A stretch of 64,000 nucleotides of DNA from Porphyrobacter sp. (GCA_027531395.1 JAPZRO010000005.1:1-64000), one strand, 5' to 3'. Positions 1 to 9,046 are shown, counted from the first letter of the stretch. A program made the numbers and translations. Notes: generated from the letters alone by a model not told the origin.

Positions 1-201
1 TGATACATAGTGAGCGAGGAGAGACGCCGCGCTGGGCCAAAACCGGCCCGCTCCTTCGGGGTCGCGGGGGGGGTTACCCCGGGGGGGGGGGCGCGCCGGC
101 GCCGGCCCCCCCCCCCCGCCCCCCCCCCCCCCCCCCCCGACCCCGAAGGAGCGGGCCGGTTTTGGCCCAGCGCGGCGTCTCTCCTCGCTCACTATGTATC
201 A
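1..201. repeat. Perfect 64-bp inverted repeat around G and C homopolymers
   Basis: Bases 1-64 are the exact reverse complement of 138-201. The 73-nt centre is made of long G runs, a short GC-palindromic stretch and long C runs. A diverged direct copy of an arm segment lies at 225-243 (18 of 19 bases match 29-47). The structure begins at base 1, so it may be a fold-back or homopolymer artefact at a contig end rather than genomic sequence. The space from 202 to 278 holds no gene. Confidence 0.85.
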
Positions 202-278
202 ACATGGCTCACTCGTCGTTCCTTGCGCTGAGCCAAAACCGGCTCCGTCAGGGTGGGTCCGAATGGCCGGAAAGTGCT

Positions 279-560
279 CTAGAACTCCACCGCCAGCAGC
301 TTCTGACGAGAAGTTGCGCCGCGCAACAATGTCAGCCGCAAAGGCGCCAGCCCAAGCGCCCGCGCCACCACCGCAATCACCGCGTCATTGGCCGCGCCCT
401 TGTCGGCCGGAGCGCGAACCTTCACCAGCACGGCATCCTCAGCCAGCGTCACCGATTCCTCGCGCGCGCCGGGAGTCACCTTGACGGCAAGCCGCCCGCC
501 CGCGTCGATCCGTGCGCGCAAGGCCGCAGGATCGGGCAGCGACGGAGCCGGACGCGCCAT
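279..560 (-). CDS. DUF167 (YggU-type) family protein
   Basis: This 93-residue protein has the DUF167 pattern: a central strand ending in VKVTPGAREE, then VRAPADKGAAND, and a C-terminal region containing GATSRQKLL. The family is small, conserved and of unknown biochemical role. The ATG at 560 overlaps the stop of the upstream carbonic anhydrase by one base (TAATG). This makes it the last gene of a coupled hemB-GNAT-carbonic anhydrase-DUF167 run. A longer reading to 692 exists but would lie inside the upstream gene. Confidence 0.85.
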   Translation of the reverse strand: MARPAPSLPDPAALRARIDAGGRLAVKVTPGAREESVTLAEDAVLVKVRAPADKGAANDAVIAVVARALGLAPLRLTLLRGATSRQKLLAVEF

Positions 561-1126
561 TACCCAAGCGCGGCAGCAACCGCCTCGGCGTGGTGCTTGG
601 CGTTCTCGGCATAGTGCGCGACGCCAATGCGCATTCCGGCAATCGCCGCGTCGTTCAGCTCCTTCATGCGCACCGCCGGGCGGCCCGCCCACAGCTCCCG
701 CTCGCCCATAACCTTGCGCTCGGTCAGCATCGCGCCCGCCGCCAGCATCGCGTCTGAACCGATCACCGCCTTGTTCATGACAATCGCGCCAAGGCCCACA
801 AAGCCGCGATCATGGATCGTGCAGCCGTGGACCATCGCCATGTGGCCGATCAGCACATCGTCGCCGATCACCAGCGGGCAGCCGTCGGGATCGCCGGGGC
901 GCGGCGGATCGCAATGGAGCACCGAGCCGTCCTGGACATTGGTGCGCTCGCCGATGCGGATGCTGAACACATCAGCGCGCAGCACGCAGTTGTACCAGAT
1001 CGAGCTGCCCGCCCCGATCTCGACATCGCCGATGATCGTGCAGCCGGGGGCGATGAAGGCGGTTTCGTGGATCTTCGGCGTCTTGCCGTGGATCGGGATG
1101 ATGTTGACGCCGGGGCGAGTGGTCAT
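560..1126 (-). CDS. Gamma-class carbonic anhydrase-like hexapeptide-repeat protein
   Basis: This 188-residue protein is a left-handed beta-helix of the gamma-carbonic anhydrase/PaaY/YrdA group. It shows hexapeptide turns from about residue 15 to 150 and histidines in the LHCD and IGHMAMVHGC segments, which match the metal-binding positions of the family. The likely activity is metal-dependent CO2 hydration or a related hydrolase role. The ATG at 1126 overlaps the TGA of the upstream GNAT gene in ATGA. Six extra codons upstream are possible but lack this coupling. Confidence 0.85.
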   Translation of the reverse strand: MTTRPGVNIIPIHGKTPKIHETAFIAPGCTIIGDVEIGAGSSIWYNCVLRADVFSIRIGERTNVQDGSVLHCDPPRPGDPDGCPLVIGDDVLIGHMAMVHGCTIHDRGFVGLGAIVMNKAVIGSDAMLAAGAMLTERKVMGERELWAGRPAVRMKELNDAAIAGMRIGVAHYAENAKHHAEAVAAALG

Positions 1127-1674
1127 GATCGGTGCGCCTCCCATTGCGCTCTGGTGATTGCGTACTGGATGATCGTTTCAGGGTCGGCGGGGTCGGTAAA
1201 GTCGAGGTCCGCGCGCCGCTCCATCCCGAGCTTTTCCATCAGCCGCCAGCTGCCCACGTTGGGGGCGCAGGTCAAGGCGACGATATGCGGGGCGCCGATG
1301 ACGCCAAAGCCCCACTCCACCACCGCGCGCATCGCTTCATAGGCATAGCCCAGCCGCCAGCGGTCCTCGCGCACCAGCCAGCCGATTTCGTGGTCGGTCG
1401 GATTGGGGGCAAGCGGATGGGCGACGCGGCGCAGCCCGCAATGGCCGACCATTTCGCCGCTGGCGCGCTCCTCCATCATCATGAAACCGAAGCCCTCACG
1501 CGCGAAACCGTCGCGCGCGGCCTGGTGCTTGGCGGCGATCACGGCGCGCGGCTGCACCCCGCCCAGCCAGCGCATCACCGCCGGGGTGTTGAGCAGTTCC
1601 ATGTGCGGATCGAGGTCGTCCTCGCGGATCCGCCGCAGTTCCAGCCGCTCGGTTACGAAAACCGTGTCAGCCAT
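1123..1674 (-). CDS. GNAT-family N-acetyltransferase (RimJ/RimL type)
   Basis: This 183-residue protein has the GNAT fold of the ribosomal-protein-alanine acetyltransferase type. It begins with the ERLELRRI strand, has EIGWLVREDRWRLGYAYEA over the acetyl-CoA-binding motif A, and ends with the family helix containing NVGSWRLMEKLGM. Such enzymes move an acetyl group from acetyl-CoA to an amine; the substrate cannot be told from sequence. The start overlaps the end of hemB by 8 nt and the stop overlaps the next gene by 4 nt. Confidence 0.85.
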   Translation of the reverse strand: MADTVFVTERLELRRIREDDLDPHMELLNTPAVMRWLGGVQPRAVIAAKHQAARDGFAREGFGFMMMEERASGEMVGHCGLRRVAHPLAPNPTDHEIGWLVREDRWRLGYAYEAMRAVVEWGFGVIGAPHIVALTCAPNVGSWRLMEKLGMERRADLDFTDPADPETIIQYAITRAQWEAHRS

Positions 1675-2662
1675 TCAGCAGGCGGGCAACGTGGGCGGCG
1701 TGATAGGTCAGCACCCCGCTGCACCCGGCGCGCTTGAAGGCAATCAGCTTTTCCAGCACCAGCGCATCGCGGCTTCCGATCCCTGCGGCCTCGGCAGCCT
1801 CGATCATCGCGTATTCGCCAGAGACCTGATAGGCGAAGACCGGCACGTCGAAGCGCTGCTTCACGCGGTAGATGATGTCGAGATAGGCGAGGCCCGGCTT
1901 CACCATCACGGAGTCCGCGCCCTCGGCAATGTCGAGCGCGACTTCGCGCATCGCCTCGTCGGCGTTGGCGGGGTCCATCTGGTAGGCCTTCTTGTCGCCC
2001 TTGAGCAGCCCGCCGCTGCCCACTGCATCGCGGAACGGGCCGTAGAAGGCGCTGGCATACTTGGCCGCGTAGGACATGATCTGGACATTGGGATGCCCGT
2101 TCATCTCGAGCGCCATGCGGATCGCGTGGATGCGCCCGTCCATCATATCGCTGGGCGCGATGATGTCCGCGCCCGCGTTCGCCTGATTGACCGCCTGATC
2201 GACCAGCACCGCGACCGTCTCGTCGTTGATGACATAGCCGGTCTCGTCGATCAGCCCGTCCTGCCCGTGGCTGGTGTAGGGATCGAGCGCGACGTCTGTC
2301 AGCACGCCGATATCGTTGCCGCAGGCGTCCTTGATCGCGCGGATCGCCTGGCACATCAGGTTGTCGGGGTTGTGCGCCTCGGCCCCGTCGTCGCTGCGCA
2401 GTTCGTGCGGAGTGTTGGGGAACAGCGCGATCACCGGAATGCCGAGATCGACCGCCTCCTTCGCCCGCGCGACGATCCCGTCGACCGACCAGCGCGAGAC
2501 GCCCGGCAAGGTCTTGATCGGCTCCTCCACGCCCTTTCCGGCGGTGACGAACAGCGGCCAGATCAGATCGGCAGGCGTGACGAGATTTTCGCGGTGGAGC
2601 GCGCGGCTCCAGCCGTGGGCACGGGTGCGGCGCAGGCGGGTGTTGGGATAGCTTCCGGTCAT
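1667..2662 (-). CDS. hemB: Delta-aminolevulinic acid dehydratase (porphobilinogen synthase)
   Basis: HemB joins two 5-aminolevulinate molecules into porphobilinogen in heme synthesis. The 331-residue length is normal. The two catalytic lysines are visible in the KKAYQMDP and VMVKPGLAYLD segments. The metal segment reads DVALDPYTSHGQDG, the aspartate version typical of zinc-independent, magnesium-stimulated enzymes, not the cysteine-rich zinc version of E. coli. The ATG at 2662 gives a standard N-terminus; the frame stays open further upstream but would run into the M23 gene. It heads a coupled four-gene run. Confidence 0.95.
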   Translation of the reverse strand: MTGSYPNTRLRRTRAHGWSRALHRENLVTPADLIWPLFVTAGKGVEEPIKTLPGVSRWSVDGIVARAKEAVDLGIPVIALFPNTPHELRSDDGAEAHNPDNLMCQAIRAIKDACGNDIGVLTDVALDPYTSHGQDGLIDETGYVINDETVAVLVDQAVNQANAGADIIAPSDMMDGRIHAIRMALEMNGHPNVQIMSYAAKYASAFYGPFRDAVGSGGLLKGDKKAYQMDPANADEAMREVALDIAEGADSVMVKPGLAYLDIIYRVKQRFDVPVFAYQVSGEYAMIEAAEAAGIGSRDALVLEKLIAFKRAGCSGVLTYHAAHVARLLNG

Positions 2663-2706
2663 GGCGCGAGACTTACGCGCAATTCCCGCCCCGCGACAAG
2701 CGCTCG

Positions 2707-4557
2707 TTAAAGGGCGCTGGGCAGCGCGCCGCGACGTGTCCCGTTGAGGGCCGTTTCCAGCTTCTCGATCTCGCGCTCGGGTTCCTTGACCTCGGTCGGC
2801 AGCGGTTCGAGATCCTTGAGCGCCGCGCCGACCTCGATTTCCTTGAGGCGGATCAGCTGGCGACGGAAGTCGATCAGCTCGGTGCCGGACAGTTCGGCGC
2901 GGGTGACGAAGGACACCGTGGCCGGATTGATCACCCGCCCGCCGCGATACATTTCGTAGTGGAGGTGAGGGCCGGTGGAGAGGCCCGAGGAGCCGACATA
3001 GCCGATCACCTGGCCGCGGCGCACCTGCATCCCCGCAGCCACTGCCATGCGGCTCATGTGGCAATAGCGCGTCGACAGCCCGCCGCCGTGCTCCAGCCGC
3101 ACCGCGATGCCGCAGCCGCCCGAGCGGCCGGCCGAGGTGACGCGCCCGTCGCTCACCGCGACGATCGGCGTGCCGTACCGCGCCTTGAAGTCGATCCCGG
3201 CGTGCATCCGCCGGTAACCGAGGATCGGGTGGCGGCGCATCCCGAAGTTCGAGGTGACCGGCCCCGGCACAGGAGCCAGCAGGCCACGGCGCTGCTCGCC
3301 CACGCCCGAGGCCTCGTAGAAGCGGCCATCGCGGCCCCAGCGCATCAGCTGGGTGCGTGGCTTGCCGCTGCGATCGACCCCGGCATAGAGCAATTGCCCC
3401 GCCTGCCGTTCGCCGGTCGCGGCGCGGCGATAGGCGAGGATGATGTCGAATTCGTCGGTCGAGCGGACTTCGCGGTCCATGTCGACCTGCGCGTCCAGCG
3501 CCTTGAGATATTCCTGCACCGCGCTCGCCGGAACGCCGGCCTGCCGCATCGAGCGGTAGAGGCTGGAGCCCACCGTGCCGCGCACCCGCAGCGGGGTTTC
3601 GTCGACGCGGATCACGTTGCGCTTGAGTGCCAGCGGCCCGCTGGGGATGACGGGCGTGCCATCGGGATTGCTTTCGCCCACGCCCGGGCGTGTGAGTTCG
3701 AGTTCGAGATCGAAGCGCGCGCGGAAAGCAAGGCTGTCGAGCGGGCGCGGCTCGCCCGGAGCGGGGCGGCGGCCGAGCAGCACGTCCATCTGGGTGCCGG
3801 GCTGGATCTCGCCGAGCGGCACCGCCTGCCCGACCAGCGCGGCGGCGCGATCGATGTCGGCCGACGATACCCCGGCGCGGCGCAGCATGGTGACGAAGCT
3901 GTCCCCCGGCGCAAGCGTGACGACCAGATCGATCTGCGGCCGCTCGGGCGCGCTCTTGAGGGGGATGACCTGCTCGGTCGGCCCCATGCGGCGGCCCGAA
4001 TCCGCGCCCAGCGCCAGCGGCATGATCATCTGGCTGCGCAGTTCGGACTGCACCTCCTCGTCCTGCGGCATCGCCGGGCGGGCTTCGAGCGGGGTGAGAT
4101 CAGGCCAGAACGCCAATGCCACCGCGCCGAGGCCGAGCATCGTGCCGAGCCCGCGGAACCAGCGGCGGCTGCCGATATCCTCGGCCAGATCGGGCGCGAG
4201 ATCGAGGCCCGCGAACCAGCGCGAGGCGGAGAGCTTCCATTCGTCGTAGCGCTCGGCAAAGCCGGAGACGCGGGTCACCACCTTGCGCTTGGCCTGCTGC
4301 GCCTTGGTCGGCGGGGCGAGCTTTTTGGAATTGCGCAGATAGGGCAGCAGTTCGCGCGCGGTTTCGGGATCGATCGTGCCGGGCGCATGGGCCACAGCCA
4401 GCTCCTGACCACGCGCAGCAGCGCCCTCCTCGGGGCCGTCCTCTGCCGGGGGCAGATCGCTCAGATTGCGCGCATGGTCCAACATCATTGCCCCGAGAGC
4501 GGCACCCGTCACGGGCGCGAGCCTGCCCTGCCTTGTCGCATTTCTCTGCCCGATCAA
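2707..4557 (-). CDS. M23-family metallopeptidase with N-terminal membrane anchor
   Basis: This 616-residue envelope protein belongs to the lysostaphin-like M23 group, which cuts or remodels peptidoglycan cross-links. A single hydrophobic segment lies near residues 135-152 after a long charged cytoplasmic tail. LysM-like and OapA-like regions follow, and the M23 domain spans about 430-550. The zinc motif HAGID (H452, D456) and the HLH motif near 531-533 are both present, so it is probably catalytically active. It diverges from the helicase gene across a 125-bp gap. The start is uncertain: methionines also occur at residues 24 and 25. Confidence 0.85.
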   Translation of the reverse strand: MIGQRNATRQGRLAPVTGAALGAMMLDHARNLSDLPPAEDGPEEGAAARGQELAVAHAPGTIDPETARELLPYLRNSKKLAPPTKAQQAKRKVVTRVSGFAERYDEWKLSASRWFAGLDLAPDLAEDIGSRRWFRGLGTMLGLGAVALAFWPDLTPLEARPAMPQDEEVQSELRSQMIMPLALGADSGRRMGPTEQVIPLKSAPERPQIDLVVTLAPGDSFVTMLRRAGVSSADIDRAAALVGQAVPLGEIQPGTQMDVLLGRRPAPGEPRPLDSLAFRARFDLELELTRPGVGESNPDGTPVIPSGPLALKRNVIRVDETPLRVRGTVGSSLYRSMRQAGVPASAVQEYLKALDAQVDMDREVRSTDEFDIILAYRRAATGERQAGQLLYAGVDRSGKPRTQLMRWGRDGRFYEASGVGEQRRGLLAPVPGPVTSNFGMRRHPILGYRRMHAGIDFKARYGTPIVAVSDGRVTSAGRSGGCGIAVRLEHGGGLSTRYCHMSRMAVAAGMQVRRGQVIGYVGSSGLSTGPHLHYEMYRGGRVINPATVSFVTRAELSGTELIDFRRQLIRLKEIEVGAALKDLEPLPTEVKEPEREIEKLETALNGTRRGALPSAL

Positions 4558-4682
4558 AGTAAATCCCGCGTTAACCAGCGATCAATTGTGTCCCGGGTGC
4601 GATAAGGCGTTTCCCTTATGCGCAAGCATGGCGCGGCAGCGCGCTTGCTCCGCCGCGCCAAGCCTGACAGAACCGCCCCGTT

Positions 4683-7436
4683 GTGACCTTCCCCCCTCAT
4701 CCCCGCCCAGCAGAAGCCGCGCATGTGCGCGCGGTGCTGGGGCCGACCAACACCGGCAAGACGCATCTCGCGATCGAGCGGATGTGCGGGCATTCGAGCG
4801 GCATGATGGGCTTCCCGCTGCGCCTGCTGGCGCGCGAGGTCTATGACCGGGTGCGGGCGATCAAAGGCGACAACCAGGTCGCGCTGATCACCGGCGAGGA
4901 GCGGATCGAGCCGCCCCAGGCGCGCTATTTCCTGTGCACCGCCGAGGCCATGCCGCGCACGGCGGGCGAGGTGGCCTTCGTCGCGCTGGACGAGGCGCAG
5001 CTGGGCGCCGATCCCGAACGCGGGCACATCTTCACCGACCGGCTGCTGCACGCGCGCGGGCGGGAGGAGACGATGATCCTCGGCTCGGCGACGCTTGAGC
5101 CGATGGTCAAAGCGCTGATTCCCAAGGCAGAAGTCACCAGCCGGCCGCGCTTCTCGACGCTCAGCCACGCGGGCGTGTGCAAGCTTTCGCGCCTGCCCAA
5201 GCGCTCCGCGGTGGTCGCCTTCTCGGTCGAGCAGGTCTACGCCATGGCCGAAGCCCTGCGGCGCTTCCGCGGCGGGGCGGCGGTGGTGATGGGCGCGCTT
5301 TCACCCGAGACCCGCAACAAGCAGGTCGCGATGTTCCAGTCGGGCGAGGTCGATTACATCGTCGCCACCGACGCGATCGGGATGGGGCTCAACCTCGATC
5401 TCGATCACGTCGCCTTCGCATCGCTGTCGAAATTCGACGGGCGGCGCAAGCGGCGGCTCACCCCTTCAGAAATGGCGCAGATCGCGGGCCGCGCGGGGCG
5501 GCACCAGCGCGACGGGACCTTCGGCACGCTGTCGGGCACCGGGAAAGGCGACAACGAGCCGCTCCAGTTCACCGACGAGGAAGTCTACGCGATCGAGGAG
5601 CACCGCTTCGCACCCCTCACCCACCTGTTCTGGCGCGAGGCCGATCCGCGCTTCGACAGCCTGCCGGCGCTGATCGCCGATCTCGAAGCGCGGCCCGAGC
5701 ATGCCGTGCTGAAAGCGGCCCCCGAGGCCATCGACATGGCGGTGCTGCGGCGGCTCGCGGGGGACACCATCGCCGACACGGTGCGTGGTGCGGGCAGCGT
5801 CAGGCGCTTCTGGGAGGCCTGTTCGCTCCCCGACTTCCGCTCATTGGGCGTCGAGCAGCACGCCCGCTTCGTAGCGCGGCTGTGGGAAGACCTGCGCGGC
5901 GGCTATCTCGGCGCGGATTTCGTCGCCGCACGCATCGCCGAGCTTGACCGGATGCAGGGCGACATCGACACGCTGCAAGGGCGGATCGCGGCGATTCGCA
6001 GCTGGGCTTACATCTGCCAGCGACCCGATTGGGTGTTGGCACGCGACGAAATGGCTGCGCGGGCCCGCGCGGTCGAGGCGAAACTCTCGGATGCGCTGCA
6101 CGCGCGGCTGACCGAGCGCTTCGTCAACCGGAGGACGACACTCTTGATGAAATCGCTGGGGCAGGACGCGGGCGCATTGCCCGTCACGCTCGAACCCGAT
6201 GGGCACCTGACGGTCGAAGGCGAAAGCATCGGCCGGCTCGAGGGCTTCCGCTTCCATGTCGATCCTTCGGCCGGCGTGGCTGACCGGCGGATGCTGCTCG
6301 CGGCGGGCGAAAAGGCGCTGCCAGCGCTGCTCGCCGAACGGGCGGACTGGCTGCTGTCGCAGGGCCTCGCCGAGTTGGAGATTTCGGGCGGGGCGATCCG
6401 CTGGCAGGGGCGTTCTCTCGCCGAGATCACCTTCCCCGGCCACCCCTTCGGCACGCCGCGCCTCGCGCTCACCCGCGATCTTGCGCTGCTGCCCGATGCC
6501 GCCAAGGTGAAGCTGGAGGCGGGCCTTGCCGCATGGCTCGACAAGCAGCTCGAACCGCTCGAACCGCTGCGCAAGCTGGCCGAGGCGGCGCGCGATCCCG
6601 CCGCCGGTTCGCAGGCGCGGGCGCTGATCATCACCCTGATTGAAGCGCGCGGCGTGATCCACCGTGACGAGGCGGGGCTCGAAAACCTGCCCAAGGAAAT
6701 GCGGCCCTATCTGAGGAAGCTCGGGGTGACCTTCGGCGCGCTCGACATCTTCGATGCGCCCCTGCTCAAGCCCGCCCCACGGCGGTTGCTGCACGCGCTC
6801 GGGCTCGATCCGCGGCCACTCAACGAAGGGATGCTCCCTGTGCTGGCCGAGGGCAGCTGGGCCAAGGGCCGCCTGCCGGCCGGTTACCGCTATGCCGGAA
6901 CGCAGGCGATCCGGGTCGACCTTGCCGAGAAGATCCTGCGCGCCGCTTTCGATGCGCGCGCGGCGGTCACCGCGAAGCACCCGAAGGAGCGCAACCCCGC
7001 CTTCCGGCTCGACATGGCGCTCGCCGTATCGATCGGGCTGGAGGCCGACAATGCCCGCCGCCTGCTCGGCAGTGCGGGCTTCCGCTGCGACCGCGCCCGC
7101 GCCCTGCCCGAAGGCGCGCATGGCCCGGCCGCGCCCGACCGCTGGCACTGGCGCCCGCGCCGGCCCGGGGAGCGCGAGGAGCGGCGGCCCGAACGCCGCC
7201 CGGCGCAGAACAAGGCGCGCCCCGCGCAGGACAAGCGTCCGCACCGCGGCAAGCCGCATGACGAACGGCCCAAAGAGCAGCGGAACGAACAGCGGGGCGA
7301 GAAGCCGAGGGGTCGTCCCGATGATCGCCGCGGCGGGAAGCCCCGCCACGAACCGCGTCCCGCTCCGAAGATCGATACCGGACCGGCGCGCGCTGGGGGT
7401 GCCTTCGACAAGCTGGCGGACCTGCTCAAGGGATGA
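4683..7436 (+). CDS. Suv3-like ATP-dependent RNA helicase
   Basis: This 917-residue superfamily 2 helicase resembles Suv3/SUPV3L1. Walker A (GPTNTGKTH) is at residues 20-28, the DEAQ Walker B near 103, and helicase motif VI (QIAGRAGRHQ) is clear near 265. The Suv3 C-terminal domains follow. A long basic, low-complexity tail from about residue 815 is rich in R, K, P and E and probably binds RNA. The start is a GTG. The stop overlaps the next gene by ATGA, linking the helicase to an S4 RNA-binding protein and pointing to an RNA-decay or ribosome-related role. Confidence 0.88.
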   Translation: MTFPPHPRPAEAAHVRAVLGPTNTGKTHLAIERMCGHSSGMMGFPLRLLAREVYDRVRAIKGDNQVALITGEERIEPPQARYFLCTAEAMPRTAGEVAFVALDEAQLGADPERGHIFTDRLLHARGREETMILGSATLEPMVKALIPKAEVTSRPRFSTLSHAGVCKLSRLPKRSAVVAFSVEQVYAMAEALRRFRGGAAVVMGALSPETRNKQVAMFQSGEVDYIVATDAIGMGLNLDLDHVAFASLSKFDGRRKRRLTPSEMAQIAGRAGRHQRDGTFGTLSGTGKGDNEPLQFTDEEVYAIEEHRFAPLTHLFWREADPRFDSLPALIADLEARPEHAVLKAAPEAIDMAVLRRLAGDTIADTVRGAGSVRRFWEACSLPDFRSLGVEQHARFVARLWEDLRGGYLGADFVAARIAELDRMQGDIDTLQGRIAAIRSWAYICQRPDWVLARDEMAARARAVEAKLSDALHARLTERFVNRRTTLLMKSLGQDAGALPVTLEPDGHLTVEGESIGRLEGFRFHVDPSAGVADRRMLLAAGEKALPALLAERADWLLSQGLAELEISGGAIRWQGRSLAEITFPGHPFGTPRLALTRDLALLPDAAKVKLEAGLAAWLDKQLEPLEPLRKLAEAARDPAAGSQARALIITLIEARGVIHRDEAGLENLPKEMRPYLRKLGVTFGALDIFDAPLLKPAPRRLLHALGLDPRPLNEGMLPVLAEGSWAKGRLPAGYRYAGTQAIRVDLAEKILRAAFDARAAVTAKHPKERNPAFRLDMALAVSIGLEADNARRLLGSAGFRCDRARALPEGAHGPAAPDRWHWRPRRPGEREERRPERRPAQNKARPAQDKRPHRGKPHDERPKEQRNEQRGEKPRGRPDDRRGGKPRHEPRPAPKIDTGPARAGGAFDKLADLLKG

Positions 7437-7807
7437 CGGCAGCGGGCGCAGGCGCTGCGGGCGGTGCGATCCGGATCGATCGCCTGCTCGTCTATCTGCG
7501 CTTCGCCCGCACCCGCTCCGCCGCCGACGCGCTGATCGCGGCCCACGCCCTGCGCCGCAACCGCAAGCACGTCCTGCGCGGGGCCGAGCAAGCGCGGATC
7601 GGCGACATCCTCACCATCGCCATGCCTGACAGGGTGCGCGTGATCGAATTGCTCTCGCTCCCCGACCGGCGCGGATCGCCGGCACTGGCGCGTTCCCATT
7701 ATCGCGAGGTTGACGGAGACAATCTTGACCCTAAAGGGCAAATGTCCGTAGCACCATCGCCCGTCCTGGCTGATGTGCAGGCCGACGAACCCGAAGATCC
7801 CTCTTGA
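7433..7807 (+). CDS. S4-domain RNA-binding protein (Hsp15-like)
   Basis: This 124-residue protein has an S4 domain in its first half: [17 protein letters not shown], then the typical turn around [18 protein letters not shown]. The family includes Hsp15, which binds the 50S subunit when it carries a stranded nascent chain. The start codon lies inside the helicase stop (ATGA), so translation is coupled. The acidic C-terminal tail is variable. Assignment to Hsp15 rather than another small S4 protein is by length and architecture only. Confidence 0.8.
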   Translation: MTAAGAGAAGGAIRIDRLLVYLRFARTRSAADALIAAHALRRNRKHVLRGAEQARIGDILTIAMPDRVRVIELLSLPDRRGSPALARSHYREVDGDNLDPKGQMSVAPSPVLADVQADEPEDPS

Positions 7808-7817
7808 AAGAGCCGCA

Positions 7818-8156
7818 ATGACCTACGTCGTCACCGAAGACTGCATCAAGTGCAAATACACCGACTGTGTGGAAGTGTGCCCGGTCGACTGCTTCTACGA
7901 AGGCGAGAACATGCTAGTGATCAACCCCAGCGAATGCATCGATTGCGGCGTGTGCGAACCGGAATGCCCGGCCGAAGCGATCCTTCCGGATACCGAGGAC
8001 GGCCTCGAAAAGTGGCTCGAGCTCAACACCAAGTATTCGGCTGTCTGGCCCAACATCACCAGCCAGAAGTCCCCGCCCGAAGATGCCGACGAGCACAAGG
8101 GCGAGAAGGACAAGTTCGAGAAGTATTTCAGCACCGAACCGGGCGAAGGCGACTGA
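7818..8156 (+). CDS. fdxA: Seven-iron ferredoxin (3Fe-4S and 4Fe-4S)
   Basis: This 112-residue FdxA-type ferredoxin has cysteines at 9, 12, 17, 21 and 25, and a second set at 40, 43, 46 and 50. The pattern follows the Azotobacter ferredoxin I layout of one 3Fe-4S and one 4Fe-4S cluster, with the long C-terminal extension of the family. It carries electrons in the cytoplasm; the partner is not evident here. The ATG at 7818 is 10 bases after the S4 gene stop, with AAAGAG upstream. An in-frame start at 7773 would overlap the S4 gene. Confidence 0.93.
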   Translation: MTYVVTEDCIKCKYTDCVEVCPVDCFYEGENMLVINPSECIDCGVCEPECPAEAILPDTEDGLEKWLELNTKYSAVWPNITSQKSPPEDADEHKGEKDKFEKYFSTEPGEGD

Positions 8157-8220
8157 TTTTTCCTGCAAACTTGCGGATTCGCAAGGCTGAGCAGGTGTCC
8201 GCAATCCCTGACTCGCAATT

Positions 8221-8243
8221 TTGTTGCGGGTGTGCTATATAAT
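8221..8243 (+). promoter_or_regulatory. Candidate extended -10 promoter for carD
   Basis: The 273-bp gap upstream of carD contains TGCTATATAAT at 8233-8243, an extended -10 of the TGn type in otherwise GC-rich DNA. No convincing -35 element sits 16-18 bp upstream. A transcript from here would have a leader of about 180 nt. Confidence 0.4.
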
Positions 8244-8429
8244 CCGCCGACCGTGTCAGCCGCGCCATCAGGCGGGGCATGACGCAGGCGTTGAAACCAG
8301 GAAGGCCGCCCACCAGCAACCCCCGTCAGGATGATCCAACCCGGCGCTTTGCCTCTTTCAGGGGCGGGTCGCGCCGCCGGGATGATTGTCCCTCTCCCCT
8401 CGCTGGACGGCCCACAGAAAGGAACTTGC

Positions 8430-8963
8430 ATGGCAAGCACCGCAAACGCATTCACCGTCGGCGATTATGTTGTCTACCCCAAGCACGGGGTGGGCCGGGT
8501 TATCGAGCTCCAGAGCGAGGAAATCGCCGGGATGCAGCTCGAACTCTACGTGCTCCGGTTCGAGAAGGAGCGCATGACGCTCCGCGTGCCGGTCAACAAG
8601 GTCGAATCGATCGGGATGCGCAAGCTGTCTTCCGACAAGACGCTCAAGCAGGCGATGGAAACGCTCAAGGGCAAGCCCAAGGTGAAGCGCACCATGTGGT
8701 CGCGCCGCGCGCAGGAATACGAAGCGAAGATCAACTCGGGCGACCTCGTGTCGATCGCCGAAGTGACCCGCGACCTGTTCCGCCCGGAAGACCAGCCGGA
8801 ACAGAGCTACTCCGAGCGCCAGATCTTCGAAGCGGCCTCGAGCCGCCTCGCCCGCGAACTCGCGGCGATGGAAGAGACCGACGAGCCCACCGCGCTCGGC
8901 AAGATCCTCGACGTGCTGCGTGAACACGCGCCGCAGTATTACGACACCGCCGAAGAAGCCTGA
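8430..8963 (+). CDS. CarD-family transcription regulator
   Basis: This 177-residue protein has the CarD/CdnL RNA-polymerase-interacting domain at its N-terminus (FTVGDYVVYPKHGVGRV) and a helical C-terminal DNA-binding half. CdnL-type proteins bind the RNAP beta subunit and stabilise open complexes, notably at rRNA promoters. The ATG at 8430 follows AAAGGAA at good spacing; 33 upstream in-frame codons are not supported by a ribosome-binding site. The gene is monocistronic between its own promoter region and a strong terminator. Confidence 0.92.
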   Translation: MASTANAFTVGDYVVYPKHGVGRVIELQSEEIAGMQLELYVLRFEKERMTLRVPVNKVESIGMRKLSSDKTLKQAMETLKGKPKVKRTMWSRRAQEYEAKINSGDLVSIAEVTRDLFRPEDQPEQSYSERQIFEAASSRLARELAAMEETDEPTALGKILDVLREHAPQYYDTAEEA

Positions 8964-8972
8964 GGCTTCTTC
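8952..8972 (+). promoter_or_regulatory. 9-bp hairpin with the carD stop codon as its loop
   Basis: GAAGAAGCC (8952-8960) and GGCTTCTTC (8964-8972) are perfect complements, and the three-base loop is the TGA stop of carD. The hairpin lies just before an intrinsic terminator. Confidence 0.6.
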
Positions 8973-8990
8973 CCGCCGGACACACATCAA

Positions 8991-9017
8991 GGGCTGCCCT
9001 TCGGGGCGGCCCTTTTT
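8991..9017 (+). terminator. Intrinsic terminator after carD
   Basis: GGGCTGCCC and GGGCGGCCC pair with one G-T wobble around a TTCG tetraloop and are followed by TTTTT. Confidence 0.9.
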
Positions 9018-9046
9018 GCTTGTGCGCTCGCCGAACGTGCCGCTGC

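Noticed and set aside
162..614. Open frames on the plus strand across the first inverted repeat and DUF167
   Set aside because: They are antisense shadows of the DUF167 and carbonic anhydrase genes, including repeat-encoded low-complexity segments.
2959..4605. 548-codon plus-strand frame opposite the M23 gene
   Set aside because: It is a histidine-, arginine- and alanine-rich antisense shadow typical of high-GC DNA; the minus-strand frame has clear M23 motifs.
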